64,000 bases of DNA from Marsupella aquatica (GCA_973895155.1 OZ316898.1:18290001-18354000); one strand, 5' to 3'. Counted from the stretch's first letter, positions 20,538 through 30,340 are shown. Notes: generated by a model not told the origin, from the sequence alone. Numbers and translations are program-made.

Positions 20538-23500
20538 ATGTCAAACAAATCAAAGTCGTCTGGTTCGACCCAGTCTTCACGGACATCCATCATCGATGAG
20601 ATTTGGAAGAAAGACCTTTACATGGAGGAGAAACTTGTGAGGAATAGGTGGTACTTCAGGGATGCTCGGGCGATGGATATTCATAGAGCCTATGAAGGTC
20701 CAACGGTGTGGTTGGTTATAGTTAAGGGTAAAGACCATTGTCATTATGGATTAGTCGTGGACACCGGGGAGGCGGATATCACCGACTCAAAAACAAAATA
20801 GCTGAAGAAGATTCCAATGTACCTTTGCATTCTTCCGAACAATGCCTTCACTGTAGTTGTCCTCAACTACGAGAAACTTGATCGGGTCTCGATGAACATA
20901 TTTCCTGATGACCCGATCTGCCAGCTAATTTTGGAAGTGCCGGAGATAGAGGACTTTTCTTATTGGTGTTTGAAATTTGTCTTAAAGTCTTGGAGGGTTG
21001 TTGAGGATTTTACAAAGGTAGCGTATAGGTCCGTTGTTGGAGCCGACTTTGGCGTCAAAGAGCGGCCTTTGAAGTTGAAAGTGACAAAGCCTACCGATCC
21101 GGCTTTGAAATCAAGGGAGATGTCTGGAACACCCTCGACAAAGGAGAAATCTGCCACAGTTTCTTTTAAGGAACCGGCAAAGAGGAAGCTTGCAGATCAA
21201 CTCTCTGGGGAAGGTTCTAAAGTAGCGGTGTCAAGAGAAGCTATTGTCAAGAAGAAATTGGATCGACGTGACATCCAGAAACGCGCGTCTTCTGCACCAG
21301 GAAGTGTTGTCTCATCTTTGGTCCCACCAATTTCACAGACACCTTCTCAGATTCCTTCAACTTTGTCAGGTGGGCCTTCATCTAGGGGAGCTGTTAAAGA
21401 AAAGAAAAATGATTCAACAGATATCACCACAACTTTGCAGCGGGAAGAGACACTTGTAGTTCGTGAAGAAGTGTCTCGATTGATGGAGACTAAGCGATTT
21501 TAGAAGACAACAGTTATTCTGAAAACAACTAACCTGCTTCTTGTTGACAATATTGACGACGAGAACTCAACGTTGCTTTGAACAGTCGATCGGTTGCATG
21601 TGGAGAACATCAAGACTTTGATAAAAATGAATCCGACAAATTTCATGACGCCATTTATCTTGTTTGTGATCCCCGAAGACTGCCCGACAGTGACAGACTG
21701 GGACCCAAAAAAGGCAACAAGCTGGAGATATCGAGAGATTGGAGGTAATCACGGTGCTCGGGCTAAGAGAGAATTGTATCAGGCTTATGGGAGAGAGATC
21801 TTCAATGAACTCCAAGCTTGGGTGTATGCTGGTCTCACAAGGGAGGACATTCAGAAACTTAGCATCCAACATAATATTGATCAGGAGTACAGGAAAAAAA
21901 TGAACATTGATCAAATCCGAACAATGCATAAGATTTTCCTTGCCAGAGGAATGGCAAAAACCAAGGAGACTAGAGAAGCGTGTGCAATGGAGGTTTGCCT
22001 CGACGGGTTTTTTCCGGGGGACGCCACAAGCCTGAAGAAGCATGAGCCTCTCTTCCAAATTGCGTTTAGGTCGGGTAAAGTCTGGGAACTCCAAGACCAG
22101 ATCTTTGAGATGTGGAACAAGTTGGAGATCAAAGGGCAGAATAAGCAGAAGTCACTGATCAAGAAACTCAAGAAAGAAAGGGAAAAGCGCAGTCAATTCC
22201 AAAAGCTTTGAATAAGCTTGCAGGGGGCCTTACCTTGACACCTTGGAGAGCAATCCAGGGAATTGAACACGACCAATTTTTGGAGTCCCTTCTTCTCCGA
22301 GTTAAGGACCGGATGATCTCTTTGGAGCAGATGGCAAAAGAAGCCGAGAGTTACAAGAAACTTGTGAAAATCAGCAAGCTTTTTGTTCAGTTGTCAGGGC
22401 AGAAAGACTGGGCGACTTGCAAACAAATGTTTTTGAAAGAAACAAAATCTGCCAAGCTTGAAAGATGGAGTGGGAAATTGTCCGATGTGGTATGTTCTCC
22501 CCTTCCACTGATTGGACTTTTCTATTTGTTTTGCCATGTTCAGAGGTTTTCTTGGATTTCTTGTTGGAATGCGAAGTGGGATACAGGGTATCCCATCTCG
22601 GATTCACTTGTGCTTATTTGATGTTGGTGATGTTTCAATGCGGTTTTTTCTTGGTTGAATGCCAAGTGGGATACACGGTATCCCATCTCGTATTCACTTG
22701 TGGTTATTTGATGTTTGTGAAGTTTCACTGTGGTTTTTGCTTGGTTGAATTTGAAGTGGGATATGCGGTATCCCATCTCGTATTCAATGTGGTTATTTGA
22801 CGTTTGTGATGTTTCAATGTGGTTTTTGCTTGGTCGAGTGCGAAGTGGGATACGGGGTATCTCATCTCGGATTCACTTTATGGTTATTTGACGGTGGTGA
22901 TGTTTGACTGTGGTTTTTGCTTGGTTGAATACGAACTAGGATACGGAGTATCCCATGTCGCATTCGTCGTCCAGATTTGATTGTTTGAATTCCTAAATGG
23001 TTATCTTCCCATTGTCTTTCCTCCAGATTCTTTTAACAAGTATGCGTTTGCAGTTGAAAGCTTTTTTGAAGAAGAAGAACAAGGATGCAATTGGTGCCGA
23101 TGCGGTTGAGAAGCCTACGGAGGAGCTGACTTCGAGTGTTATTCCCCCGGGGTTTAAGAATTATGTTCAAGAAGCGATTGAGAACTACAACCATCGTCGT
23201 GGGATTGAAACGGTTGAAGCAAAGTCGAGTGACCATCGATGGAAAAACGCTGACAGAAATTTTATCAGATATACATTGCATTGTGGAGATGTCAGGGCGC
23301 TGGATAAGTTTGTAGAGAAAAGGAATTACACACTTGCAATTGCAGACATTCCTTATGGATTCAATGCGCCTGGCTCTGAAAATGATGAGGTCCCATTTTC
23401 AGAGAGTGATATTGTGGATATGGTGAATTGTTTTGCCAAGGTGACAAGTTCAAAGATGTGGAGGTTTGTTGTGATTCACTCTTTGCAGCAAACTTGGTCT

Positions 23501-24160
23501 GTGATGAATGCTTTTGGAAAAACTTGTAACGCAGGTGTAGAGGCTGGAATTTGGGAGAAGCCAAATGTACATGCTCATCCTTCCGGGAATCGATTGGCTT
23601 GGGCTTTTGAAAACTGGTCAATCGGATATTATCACGAGTGGTATTAGGACCAGAGACATGTACAATTTTGAACATGATGAGAAAAGGGTAAACATCATAA
23701 AAGTCTCTTGTGTTACAAAGAAATGTGTAACACCATTGGGAGAAATAGTGAACCCTTACTAGAAACCGATAGCTTTAGCAGATTGGTTCAATTCGTTCAA
23801 CATTTTAGTGAAGCAGGGGATTGGGTTGCTAATTTATGTGTGGGGAGTGGTTTGACCTCATGCGCTGCCTTGTTAGGGAATCGTCCGATGACAGCTGTGG
23901 AGCTCAGTGCAAGCCAGGTGGATTGTATCCGGACCCGACTTGTCACGCTTGATGAATCGTGGGACTTGAATGATGAAGCAACCGAGGAGGGTACAGGACC
24001 CATGAGCTTTGAGGTTCAACCACCTATTGGTGGTACTACGAGCACCCTCACCACTGGAACTTGCATTATTACAACCGCGGAGGAGAACGACAATGATGAG
24101 GATGAAGAGGATGAAGTGGAACATGAAGCTCCGGCACTTGATCTTGGCTCATTCCTTGAG
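20538..24160 (+). pseudogene. ParB-like domain plus beta-class DNA methyltransferase (N6-adenine or N4-cytosine type), decayed
   Basis: From the ATG at 20538 a single frame runs to about 22205, interrupted by TAG 20799, TAG 21501 and TGA 21579. It has an unknown N-terminal region, a Ser/Thr/Lys-rich linker, then a ParB/sulfiredoxin-like domain (about 21582-21900: FILFVIPEDCP strand, YREIGGNHGARAKRELY signature, YAGLTREDIQKL). After a one-base frameshift near 22200, exon 22209-22490 is spliced (GTG|GTATGT ... CTCCAG|) in phase 0 to 23025 onward. The methyltransferase follows: catalytic motif IADIPYGF near 23340 and, about 150 codons later, the SAM motif NLCVGSGLTSCAALLGN near 23840. That order is typical of beta-class enzymes. 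Further damage: TAG 23645, TAG 23760 and frameshifts near 23660 and 23800. ParB-methyltransferase fusions are familiar from phages and some algae. Confidence 0.8.
22564..22966. repeat. Palindrome array 2 (five units, GATAC core) inside a methyltransferase intron
   Basis: Units start at about 22564, 22655, 22745, 22834 and 22925, giving a period of 89-91 bp. Each has a GGGATACnnnGTATCCC-type core with TTGAATnCGA / TCGnATTCA arms. Spacers (GTTATTTGATG..GATGTTTCAATGTGG) are unrelated to those of array 1, although the period is the same. The array fills the intron 22491-23024. Confidence 0.9.
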
Positions 24161-24278
24161 GTGTAGACTTAAGTTTGATTAGTTCTCTCATGTTGTATCT
24201 ATTGATCCAAACTTGTGAAATATTGAGGAAGATTATGATTGGACTATGTTCTTATTTCACAAAGTAATATCTTTGCAG

Positions 24279-25139
24279 GAACCACAGGAGGATTTTGTAT
24301 TGAAACATGTTCTGCATAGATTCTCACACAATCCTTCTAGTGGATTTCTTTTGGACAATAAAACATTGAGCCAACTTGAACCCGGTCAATATTTGGGTGA
24401 TGAAATAATGGAATTTTACCCACAATTAATAACCGAGGAACATGGAGATCTGGCTCCCTCAGTAAACACATTATCTTCTTTTTTTTACCCTTGGCTTGTT
24501 TCAAGGATTGAAACAGAACTAGCTGAGACCTTGTTGGAATCAATTCAAAAGATGCGGAATTATTACAAGCCACCATTTTCCCAAATTGAGGTCATTCTCA
24601 TGCCAATTCACATGAGCATGCACTGGAGTCTGGTTGTAATATGTTTGGATCGGATTGAATCTTCGATCAAAATGTATCATCTAGACTCTCTCGCCGGTCT
24701 ACACTCAACCCATGTAATTGGATCAATACTGAGCAGGTACGTATATATTCTATTACATTTTTTCAATTTGAATTTATTTATGTGGTACATAAATATAAAC
24801 ACTTTGGACTAAGAACTTTGAATGATAATTTGCAGATATTTTACAATGGAATGAGAATTATTTTTTGGAAAAGTTCCAATGAGAGTTGTGGAGATATACA
24901 ATCCAATGGTAAGGATTTGAAAAGTTATTTCAACTTTTATTTAGTTCAATTATTAAACACTTTAAACCCTAAACCCTAAACCCTAAACCCTAAACCCTAA
25001 CTTTAAGATTCTTTCTCAGGTACCTCAACAACCAAACAATTCAGATTGTGGTCTATTTGTTCTTCAAAATATGGGCGAAATCAGAATTCAATGGCATATT
25101 ACACAATGCCTTGATGCACAGTCTTTATTTACTGAATAG
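24279..25139 (+). pseudogene. Ulp1/SENP-type SUMO protease (C48), probably the C-terminal part of the methyltransferase gene
   Basis: Exons 24279-24736, 24836-24908 and 25020-25139 join in phase. The C48 catalytic residues are all visible: His in MPIHMSMHWSLVVICLD, Asp in MYHLDSLAG, and Gln/Cys in VPQQPNNSDCGLFVLQNMGE. The family cleaves SUMO from proteins. The 5' acceptor (CTTTGCAG| at 24278) has no ATG after it and pairs in phase 0 with a donor CTTGAG|GTGTAG at 24160, so the protease may be fused to the methyltransferase. The middle exon holds a TGA at 24852 where this family usually has Trp (TGG to TGA). Confidence 0.8.
24962..25002. repeat. Telomere-like (CCCTAAA)n tract in a Ulp1 intron
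   Basis: About five tandem CCCTAAA units in the 111 bp intron 24909-25019. This is the Arabidopsis-type plant telomere repeat. Such a short tract is an interstitial telomeric repeat, not a chromosome end. Confidence 0.85.
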
Positions 25140-28100
25140 TACAATTGTAAAAGAGCATGTAACCTTAGAAAATTCATTCGAGATCAAATTCTAAAATTGA
25201 TGCATGTACCTGTTTAAGAACATCAATCTCAATCCTTTGAGTGTGCACAACCTCTCTCTAATATAGCAAACTCTATAATTTTTTTAGTTTTTGCTGCTAT
25301 TTGATTAGTACTTAAAAGCGCAAAGTTGTATGCATACACCGCTGTTGATGATAGAACTAGTTCATCTTGGAGAAGTCGATTAGATATATTATCTTTCTCT
25401 GGAAAATATTTCCCATCAATAGCAGACTCAGCACTTGCCTCAGTTGTGTACCATGTGATTTTGATTCTCTCAGGAATGTTTGCAGTTCTTGTCAAAATCT
25501 TTGACACCTTTGCCATCCAAAACAACTTGCCTTCTAGATCCTTGTGTGCCACTACACATATCATGGACCACTTATTGTTAACTTCCATATCTCTGAAATC
25601 TCCAAATTCAGCTTGCTTTCGTCGAGGTCCGGAGTACATAATTCTCTGTGGTCCAGCAACTTTATCAACCAAAGTTGGATCAACACCTTCTTCAACAAGT
25701 TCATTTCTCACCCTTGGAAGTAGTTGTGCACCTTGATTTTGTTGCGGCCAAACCCACTCAAATAACCACTCACCTTCCTCTAGGTGGTTTTTGATAATAT
25801 CTTTTTGTTTCTCAAAAAAACTCATCCACCAAAGTTTATCTTCATTGTTAAAGTAATTGAAACCTTCCTGGATAGCTTTTTCATATTTCACCATAGTAGT
25901 TAATGCACCATCTGTATTGGAAGAATCATGGACATCATCCCTCTCAACACCTTTTGCTGACTTCAGTGACATTTGTGCAGCAACCCACATTCTTGAAGTT
26001 GGAATGTAATTGATGAACGTCATTGCATCTCCCCAATCCTGGGTCGTGGAAAGATGTTTCCCATGAAATGTTGTCTCTTTGTTTCCATCCTCCATGACTC
26101 GTTTGAATCTGAATTGTCTTTGAAAAGTTATGAGATTGAAATCTCTCAAGACTCTACCTGAGACTCCCTTCTCATTTGGCTGGTCGTTTTCATTGACAAA
26201 TTTTCAAAAATCGGCTACTTCATCCACAAATATGATCAAAGCTTCAGGTGAATATGCTCGTCGAATAATATCCTCAAGAGTCTCCAAGCGAAATGCTTTG
26301 TGCTTGTTTAACCTAGACGAAAATTTACTAAACATCTGATCTATCTAGTCATGTGTATGACCGACCAACAAGAAACCCACTTTAATCTTGTCAAAAATCT
26401 TCAAATCTACTAACATGTGAAGATAAGCCATCAAGAATTTATTCTTGTTTTCCCGAGTGGTATTATCTAATTGAAGATATAACACTCTTGGTAATGTCCC
26501 ATCCCATGTATTCAATATATTTTGAATAACATGTATGGTCAAGTTTGCATCATTATGGATATTGGGATATGTCAAAAATACTTTTGCTACAAGGTTCCTG
26601 TTGAAGATGAGACAACCTACAACATGTATTGGAATGAAATACTTTTCATCCATGTTCTTTGGACAACGAAGAAAATGTGGTAGCTCTGTTTTCTTTTGAT
26701 CCATACCATCTATACAAATACCCAAATACTTGTTGGGCTCATCATAGCATTTTTTACGATGCTTGGCTAACTTCATCCTTTCCAATGATTGTACTTTTCG
26801 ATGCTCCATAAGGGCATTGATATACTTTCCTGAAATGATACAATAGCAATGAATTAAAAATCAATAACTAAGGATAAACTTTGACAAATATTGAATTACA
26901 TGTCATCAAATTAAAGTTGAAGGTTATAGTTAGTGGAACTTACTTTTATACTCTTCAGTTGTTGCTTTGTCCCGAAGAGCCTTGAATTCAGTACAAGGAC
27001 CACAAGTAGAAAATCGACTCCTTTTAGGAATTCGTACATTTGGAAACTTTTTTTTCCAAACACGCAAAAAATAAGAATATGTAACTTGTTGTTCTTCTCG
27101 CAACATTGTTTCAGCTTCAAAGATTCCATGTATCTCTTGCTTTGTCCAATTGTCTGGCAAGTGATGAATCTCTTTATGGGGAAGACTATCCATATTTTTT
27201 TGGAAAAAATCTTTCAACCATTCCACCAAGTTTAGAAATAAAGGTGAGTCTTCCTTACAAAAGGTATCTCGTTCAATCCTTGTAAACATGTTTGCATGGA
27301 TTGTTGCCAATCTATTATTACCTAAAGAATATAGTTTCTTGAATCCTCCTCTACATATAGGTTGTCCATTTACACTATATCCACGAGAAGTACTACAGTT
27401 GTTCATGATACAACCTCGTAGCAAAATATTTTTTTGCAAGTGTTTAAGACCAAAATAATACTTGCGTTGTTTTGAGCATTCCTCTAGACCCAGAGACCTC
27501 AAGCAAAACTTGTCACAACAGGGATACTTAAAAATATCTTTAATTTTGCGTTTTTTTAGATTTGCAATGGTAAGTCTATCTTTTCTAATCATCTGATCTC
27601 TGATTTTCTTGCTGGGTCTTGTCACCTCTACTCTATCCTGAATAGTGTCGGGAGAACTTACCCCCCACTATTTTCTAGTGAATTAGAATTTAAAACAAAA
27701 AGATCTTCTGTAGAGTTGTTTCCACTCTCCACATTTTCTGTAACTGTTTCATGAACAATCTCACATCCCAGGATCTCTTCAACAACATTTGAGATTACAG
27801 CAGTCTCTCTGTCATTTGCAGCCTCCTCTGATCTCTCTTTAGAGTCTTCTGAAAATGTAATAGGTGTTCGGAGATTTCTAGTTTGAAATCTTCTAATGAT
27901 ATTCACATCTTCAGTCGGAGTACCGCCCACTTGTCTCTGAGACTGTAATCCCAGCCTAGGTGATTCTTCTCGACTTGAGGGCTCATCTTGACCATTGAAT
28001 AATCTTTGGACAAGTTTCAATTTAGCATGTACCCTTGAATTTTCGGGCCCTCTCTCTGGCAGCTCACTTCGCAATAATCTCCGAGGAATTTTTTGGACAC

Positions 28101-28230
28101 TAGATCTCTTCCCTCTTTTGTTTTGCACTTGCCGTCCAATGGAAGATCCAAAAACCTCACACTGCATCCTCACCAAAGGGCTTCGAAGTCCCATGTTGTT
28201 AGTTTTACCACTCTGTGAAATAACTGATGG

Positions 28231-28457
28231 GAATATTGATTGGGATCCCTGGATCCCAACTCGTATTCGTCCTTCGGGACTTCGAAGTGAAAACTTTCCC
28301 ACTTGCTGTTTTGTGTCATGACTTGGTAATTTTCCGTTGCGCAATACGAACTGGGATCCGCAATACGAAGTCCGCAAGACCGGTGACTCGGGCACAAGAT
28401 TCTACAAAATAACACGAGGGAATACTAAGTGGGATCCATGGATCCCACTTTGTATTT
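28231..28457. repeat. Palindrome array 3 (three units, GGATCC core)
   Basis: Units centred near 28249, 28355 (partly degraded) and 28438, with core GGGATCCnTGGATCCC and the usual GAATACnAAnT / TCGTATTC arms. A fourth half-unit (GGGAATACTAAGT) at 28529 is interrupted. This is the GATCC core variant rather than the GATAC variant of the plus-strand arrays. It lies within the transposase gene, probably in an intron. Confidence 0.85.
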
Positions 28458-28549
28458 GACCCAAGGAATTTGGTACTGAAGGAGATAAAATAGGTAATTT
28501 GCGTTCACCGTTTCTCAACATTCAAGTAGGGAATACTAAGTTATTCGAC

Positions 28550-28795
28550 CCACCAAATTTGGCTCCGAGGCTGCCCCTCCCTGCAATTCCGGCACATTTG
28601 GACTTCTCATTCGCTCAAACTGTGATTGAACACTGGACACAGCTATCTTCACTCCCGGAGAATGAGACATTGGAAAAACCAACGGAGATCTTCGGGCGGG
28701 CCTACATGGTAATGTTGTTCTTGGCATTAAAAACCGGGGCCTTCGCCTTTGAAGATCTGTCGGGGTTCGCGGTGAACCAAGTGTCTCTGTCGTAG
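28550..28795 (+). other. GC-richer segment of possible foreign origin inside the transposase gene
   Basis: Base composition is noticeably more GC-rich than its surroundings. The plus strand is open with protein-like sequence (HLDFSFAQTVIEHWTQL, RAYMVMLFLALKTGAFAFED); the minus strand is Pro/Arg-rich. It abuts the broken palindrome at 28529. It may be a captured host gene fragment or simply part of the transposase N-terminus. The evidence is only compositional. Confidence 0.25.
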
Positions 28796-29205
28796 GAACT
28801 ACATTAGGCTTCTTTACAAGTAGACATCGTTTAAGAGGTTTACTTGGAGAGACATAGTATGAAATCGGAGCACCCACAACACTCCTACAAGACTCTAACT
28901 CTGACTTCTCAGATTCTGAGGAAAATGAAATCTTTGGCACTACTCTCTGTGAGGCTGGTAATTCATTCATCAAACGAGATGGAATAAATTTTCGAACAAC
29001 ATCTGGCAAAGATGCATCTGAACTGTAAATTGACTCATCACTTGAAGACGCCATAGAGAATCAAACAAGGGTTGTATAGGAGTACGTATTCCTATCCAAC
29101 AGAGAAAATTCAGATTACAGTATTCTATGAAAACAACTACTCAATACTGAACGAACCTCAAAGTAATCGCAAGAAATGAAGATGAAAAACAGATGCGAGC
29201 TCTTC

Positions 29206-29213
29206 CTTTTATA
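29206..29213 (-). promoter_or_regulatory. TATA box of the transposase gene
   Basis: TATAAAAG on the minus strand, about 155 bp upstream of the ATG at 29054. Palindrome units lie upstream of it at 29330-29533 and 29730-29767. Confidence 0.55.
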
Positions 29214-29324
29214 GTTTTCGGGGGCATTGGACACGTGGCATTCCCTGATTGGTCCGTACGAGGGTTTTTTCACGTGAGAGTCTGTCTTTTCAAAGAATGC
29301 TGAAATTCAAATCGTAGATTTTTG

Positions 29325-29533
29325 AGGAAGTCGCCGTGGATCCCAGTTGGTCTTCAAACTAGAATATCAAGGTATGCGATGCAAAAACTTCAAAATGTAG
29401 AGGTTGAATACTAAATGGGATCCATGGATCTCAGTTGGTATTCATGTCGAAAGATCTCCTGATGCAAAGTTGCAAGTGGAAAACATTGAGGTTGAATACA
29501 ATAGTGGATACTTGGATCCCATCTCGTATTCAT
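29325..29533. repeat. Palindrome array 4 (three units, GGATCC core)
   Basis: Units centred at about 29340 (degraded), 29424 and 29512, spaced 84-88 bp. The core is GGATCCATGGATC or a mixed GGATAC/GGATCC form, with TTGAATACnAA / TCGTATTCA arms. It lies upstream of the transposase TATA box. Confidence 0.85.
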
Positions 29534-29729
29534 CATGCGTTATGGGCTAAAAAGTTTCCGGACATGTCGTCGGGTTAACTTAACTAACTGTGTGGTTCGA
29601 CTGTAGTCCGCAGTCAGCTTTTCGTAGTTTTCAATTTTACCGCAGTTAAAAATTCAAACATTTTTAACCTGAGATTAAATGGAAGCGTCAAGAGAATGAT
29701 TTGGTGTGGTTTTCGTCCATGTTCAATAG

Positions 29730-29767
29730 TTGAATCCGAAATGGGATACGCCGTATCCCATTTTCAG
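29730..29767. repeat. Isolated palindrome unit near the right end
   Basis: TTGAATCCGAAATGGGATAC, then GCCGTATCCCATTTTCAG. This is a GATAC-core unit, about 340 bp from the right terminus, comparable to the isolated unit about 150 bp from the left terminus. Confidence 0.8.
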
Positions 29768-30057
29768 TTTGCCATTTTGATGGCGAAAATGAAATCTTGT
29801 GTTTTACTCGTTTTGTTTGACGCTCGGATTTAGCTTTTAGAAGGATCACGTGAAAAGCATTGTTTTTCCAGGTTTTGGAATTTGCACTTTTTTTAGATGA
29901 AGTGTATCGGAATTTTGGATTGTGACAATTCTGTGTTTTTGCATCAACAATATCTCGATTTGAAATCCAATGTTGGATGCGATTTTGGATTCATCCTCAA
30001 AATAGCATTTTTGATCTTAATTTTAGTGATTTTTCGCCGTTTTTCGCAAAATTGAAA

Positions 30058-30108
30058 ACACACTTCTCGTTTGGTGGTCATACTTCTCATTTGGTCCGTC
30101 ACTGTGTT
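30058..30108. repeat. Right terminal inverted repeat of the 12 kb element
   Basis: TTTGGTCCGTCACTGTGTT is the inverse of the left end. Inside it, CTTCTCRTTTGG occurs twice in direct orientation (30062 and 30083), unlike the hairpin arrangement at the left end. Such subterminal repeats are typical transposase-binding sites. Confidence 0.85.
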
Positions 30109-30340
30109 CCGAGCTAACGCTGCTTGAGAATCGTAAGCTTCAAGCCTAGCCGTGAAGTGGTAATCCTTCTCATCAGTTTCCTTCACAGGCGGTGTAGCAG
30201 TTCCATCAATAAACTTCCACGAGCCTGATGATTGAAGGCCGGCGGAGACAAGCATTTTCCACAAGTCATAATTGACTCCTCCTTCCAGCTTTGGAATTGA
30301 GTGTGTAGAATCGCCAAAAAGGATTCGACATTGTAAAAAT
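30105..30340 (-). pseudogene. Copia gag fragment, 5' part
   Basis: The minus strand encodes IPKLEGGVNYDLWKMLVSAG, then SSGSWKFIDGTATPP and EAYDSQAALARNTV, the typical start of a Copia gag. It is cut at the boundary of the large element and continues in frame at 18090. Removing the insert, with one copy of the shared GTG codon, gives ...ARNTV-FWMIIL.... There appears to be a frame problem just upstream of the fragment, so the start codon is not clear. Confidence 0.85.

Larger units (their letters stand above)
25229..29054 (-). pseudogene. DDE-like transposase (VGHTHD-x-ID type, resembling DUF7869), multi-exon, decayed
   Basis: ATG at 29054 (MASSSDESIYSSD). The N-terminus is acidic and Ser-rich. 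The middle region (28395-27658) is basic and repeat-bearing. A Cys-rich region follows (PCCDKFCLRSLGLEEC, MNNCSTSRGY, STCGPCTEF). A splice AAAA|GTAAGT to TTTCAG| (about 26940 to 26834) joins the last exon. That exon carries acidic motifs GICIDGMDQ and LYLQLDNTTRENKNKFL, then VGHTHD-stop-IDQMF. This layout matches, from memory, the DUF7869 proteins of many eukaryotic transposons. Damage: a C6 run at 27661 shifts frame by one, TAG at 26345 (CAG expected in GHTHDQID) and TGA at 26204 (TGG expected). The gene runs convergently toward the Ulp1 gene, 90 bp apart. Confidence 0.7.
18091..30108. mobile_element. Roughly 12 kb DNA transposon carrying ParB-methyltransferase, Ulp1 protease, F-box-like ORF and DDE-like transposase
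   Basis: The element interrupts a Copia gag gene. Its ends are inverted repeats sharing AACACAGTGACGGACCAAA, followed by subterminal motifs CGAGAAGTGTGACCA. Plus-strand content: small ORF (18581), F-box-like ORF (19093), ParB-like plus DNA methyltransferase (20538-24160), Ulp1 protease (24279-25139). Minus strand: transposase (29054-25229). About 18 copies of a long palindrome lie in introns and flanks. Three TATAAA boxes precede the gene groups. All long ORFs contain nonsense codons or frameshifts, so this copy is inactive. The CAGTGACGGACC ends recall hAT-like termini, but no 8 bp duplication is visible; a 3 bp GTG duplication would restore the host frame. I do not recognise a described family with this full set. 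Confidence 0.85.

Noticed and set aside
24962-25002. Chromosome end
   Set aside because: Only about five telomeric units, flanked on both sides by continuous protease gene sequence.
18091-30108. CRISPR-like array or bacterial origin suggested by regular palindromes, ParB and a DNA methyltransferase
   Set aside because: Genes have GT-AG introns, TATA boxes and plant-type context, and the repeats are phased palindromes with conserved arms, not CRISPR repeats with unique spacers. A eukaryotic transposon explains the block.
18091-30108. Canonical hAT assignment from CAGTGACGG termini
   Set aside because: No 8 bp target duplication is visible at the junctions, and the transposase lacks recognisable hAT dimerisation motifs. 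Left unclassified.
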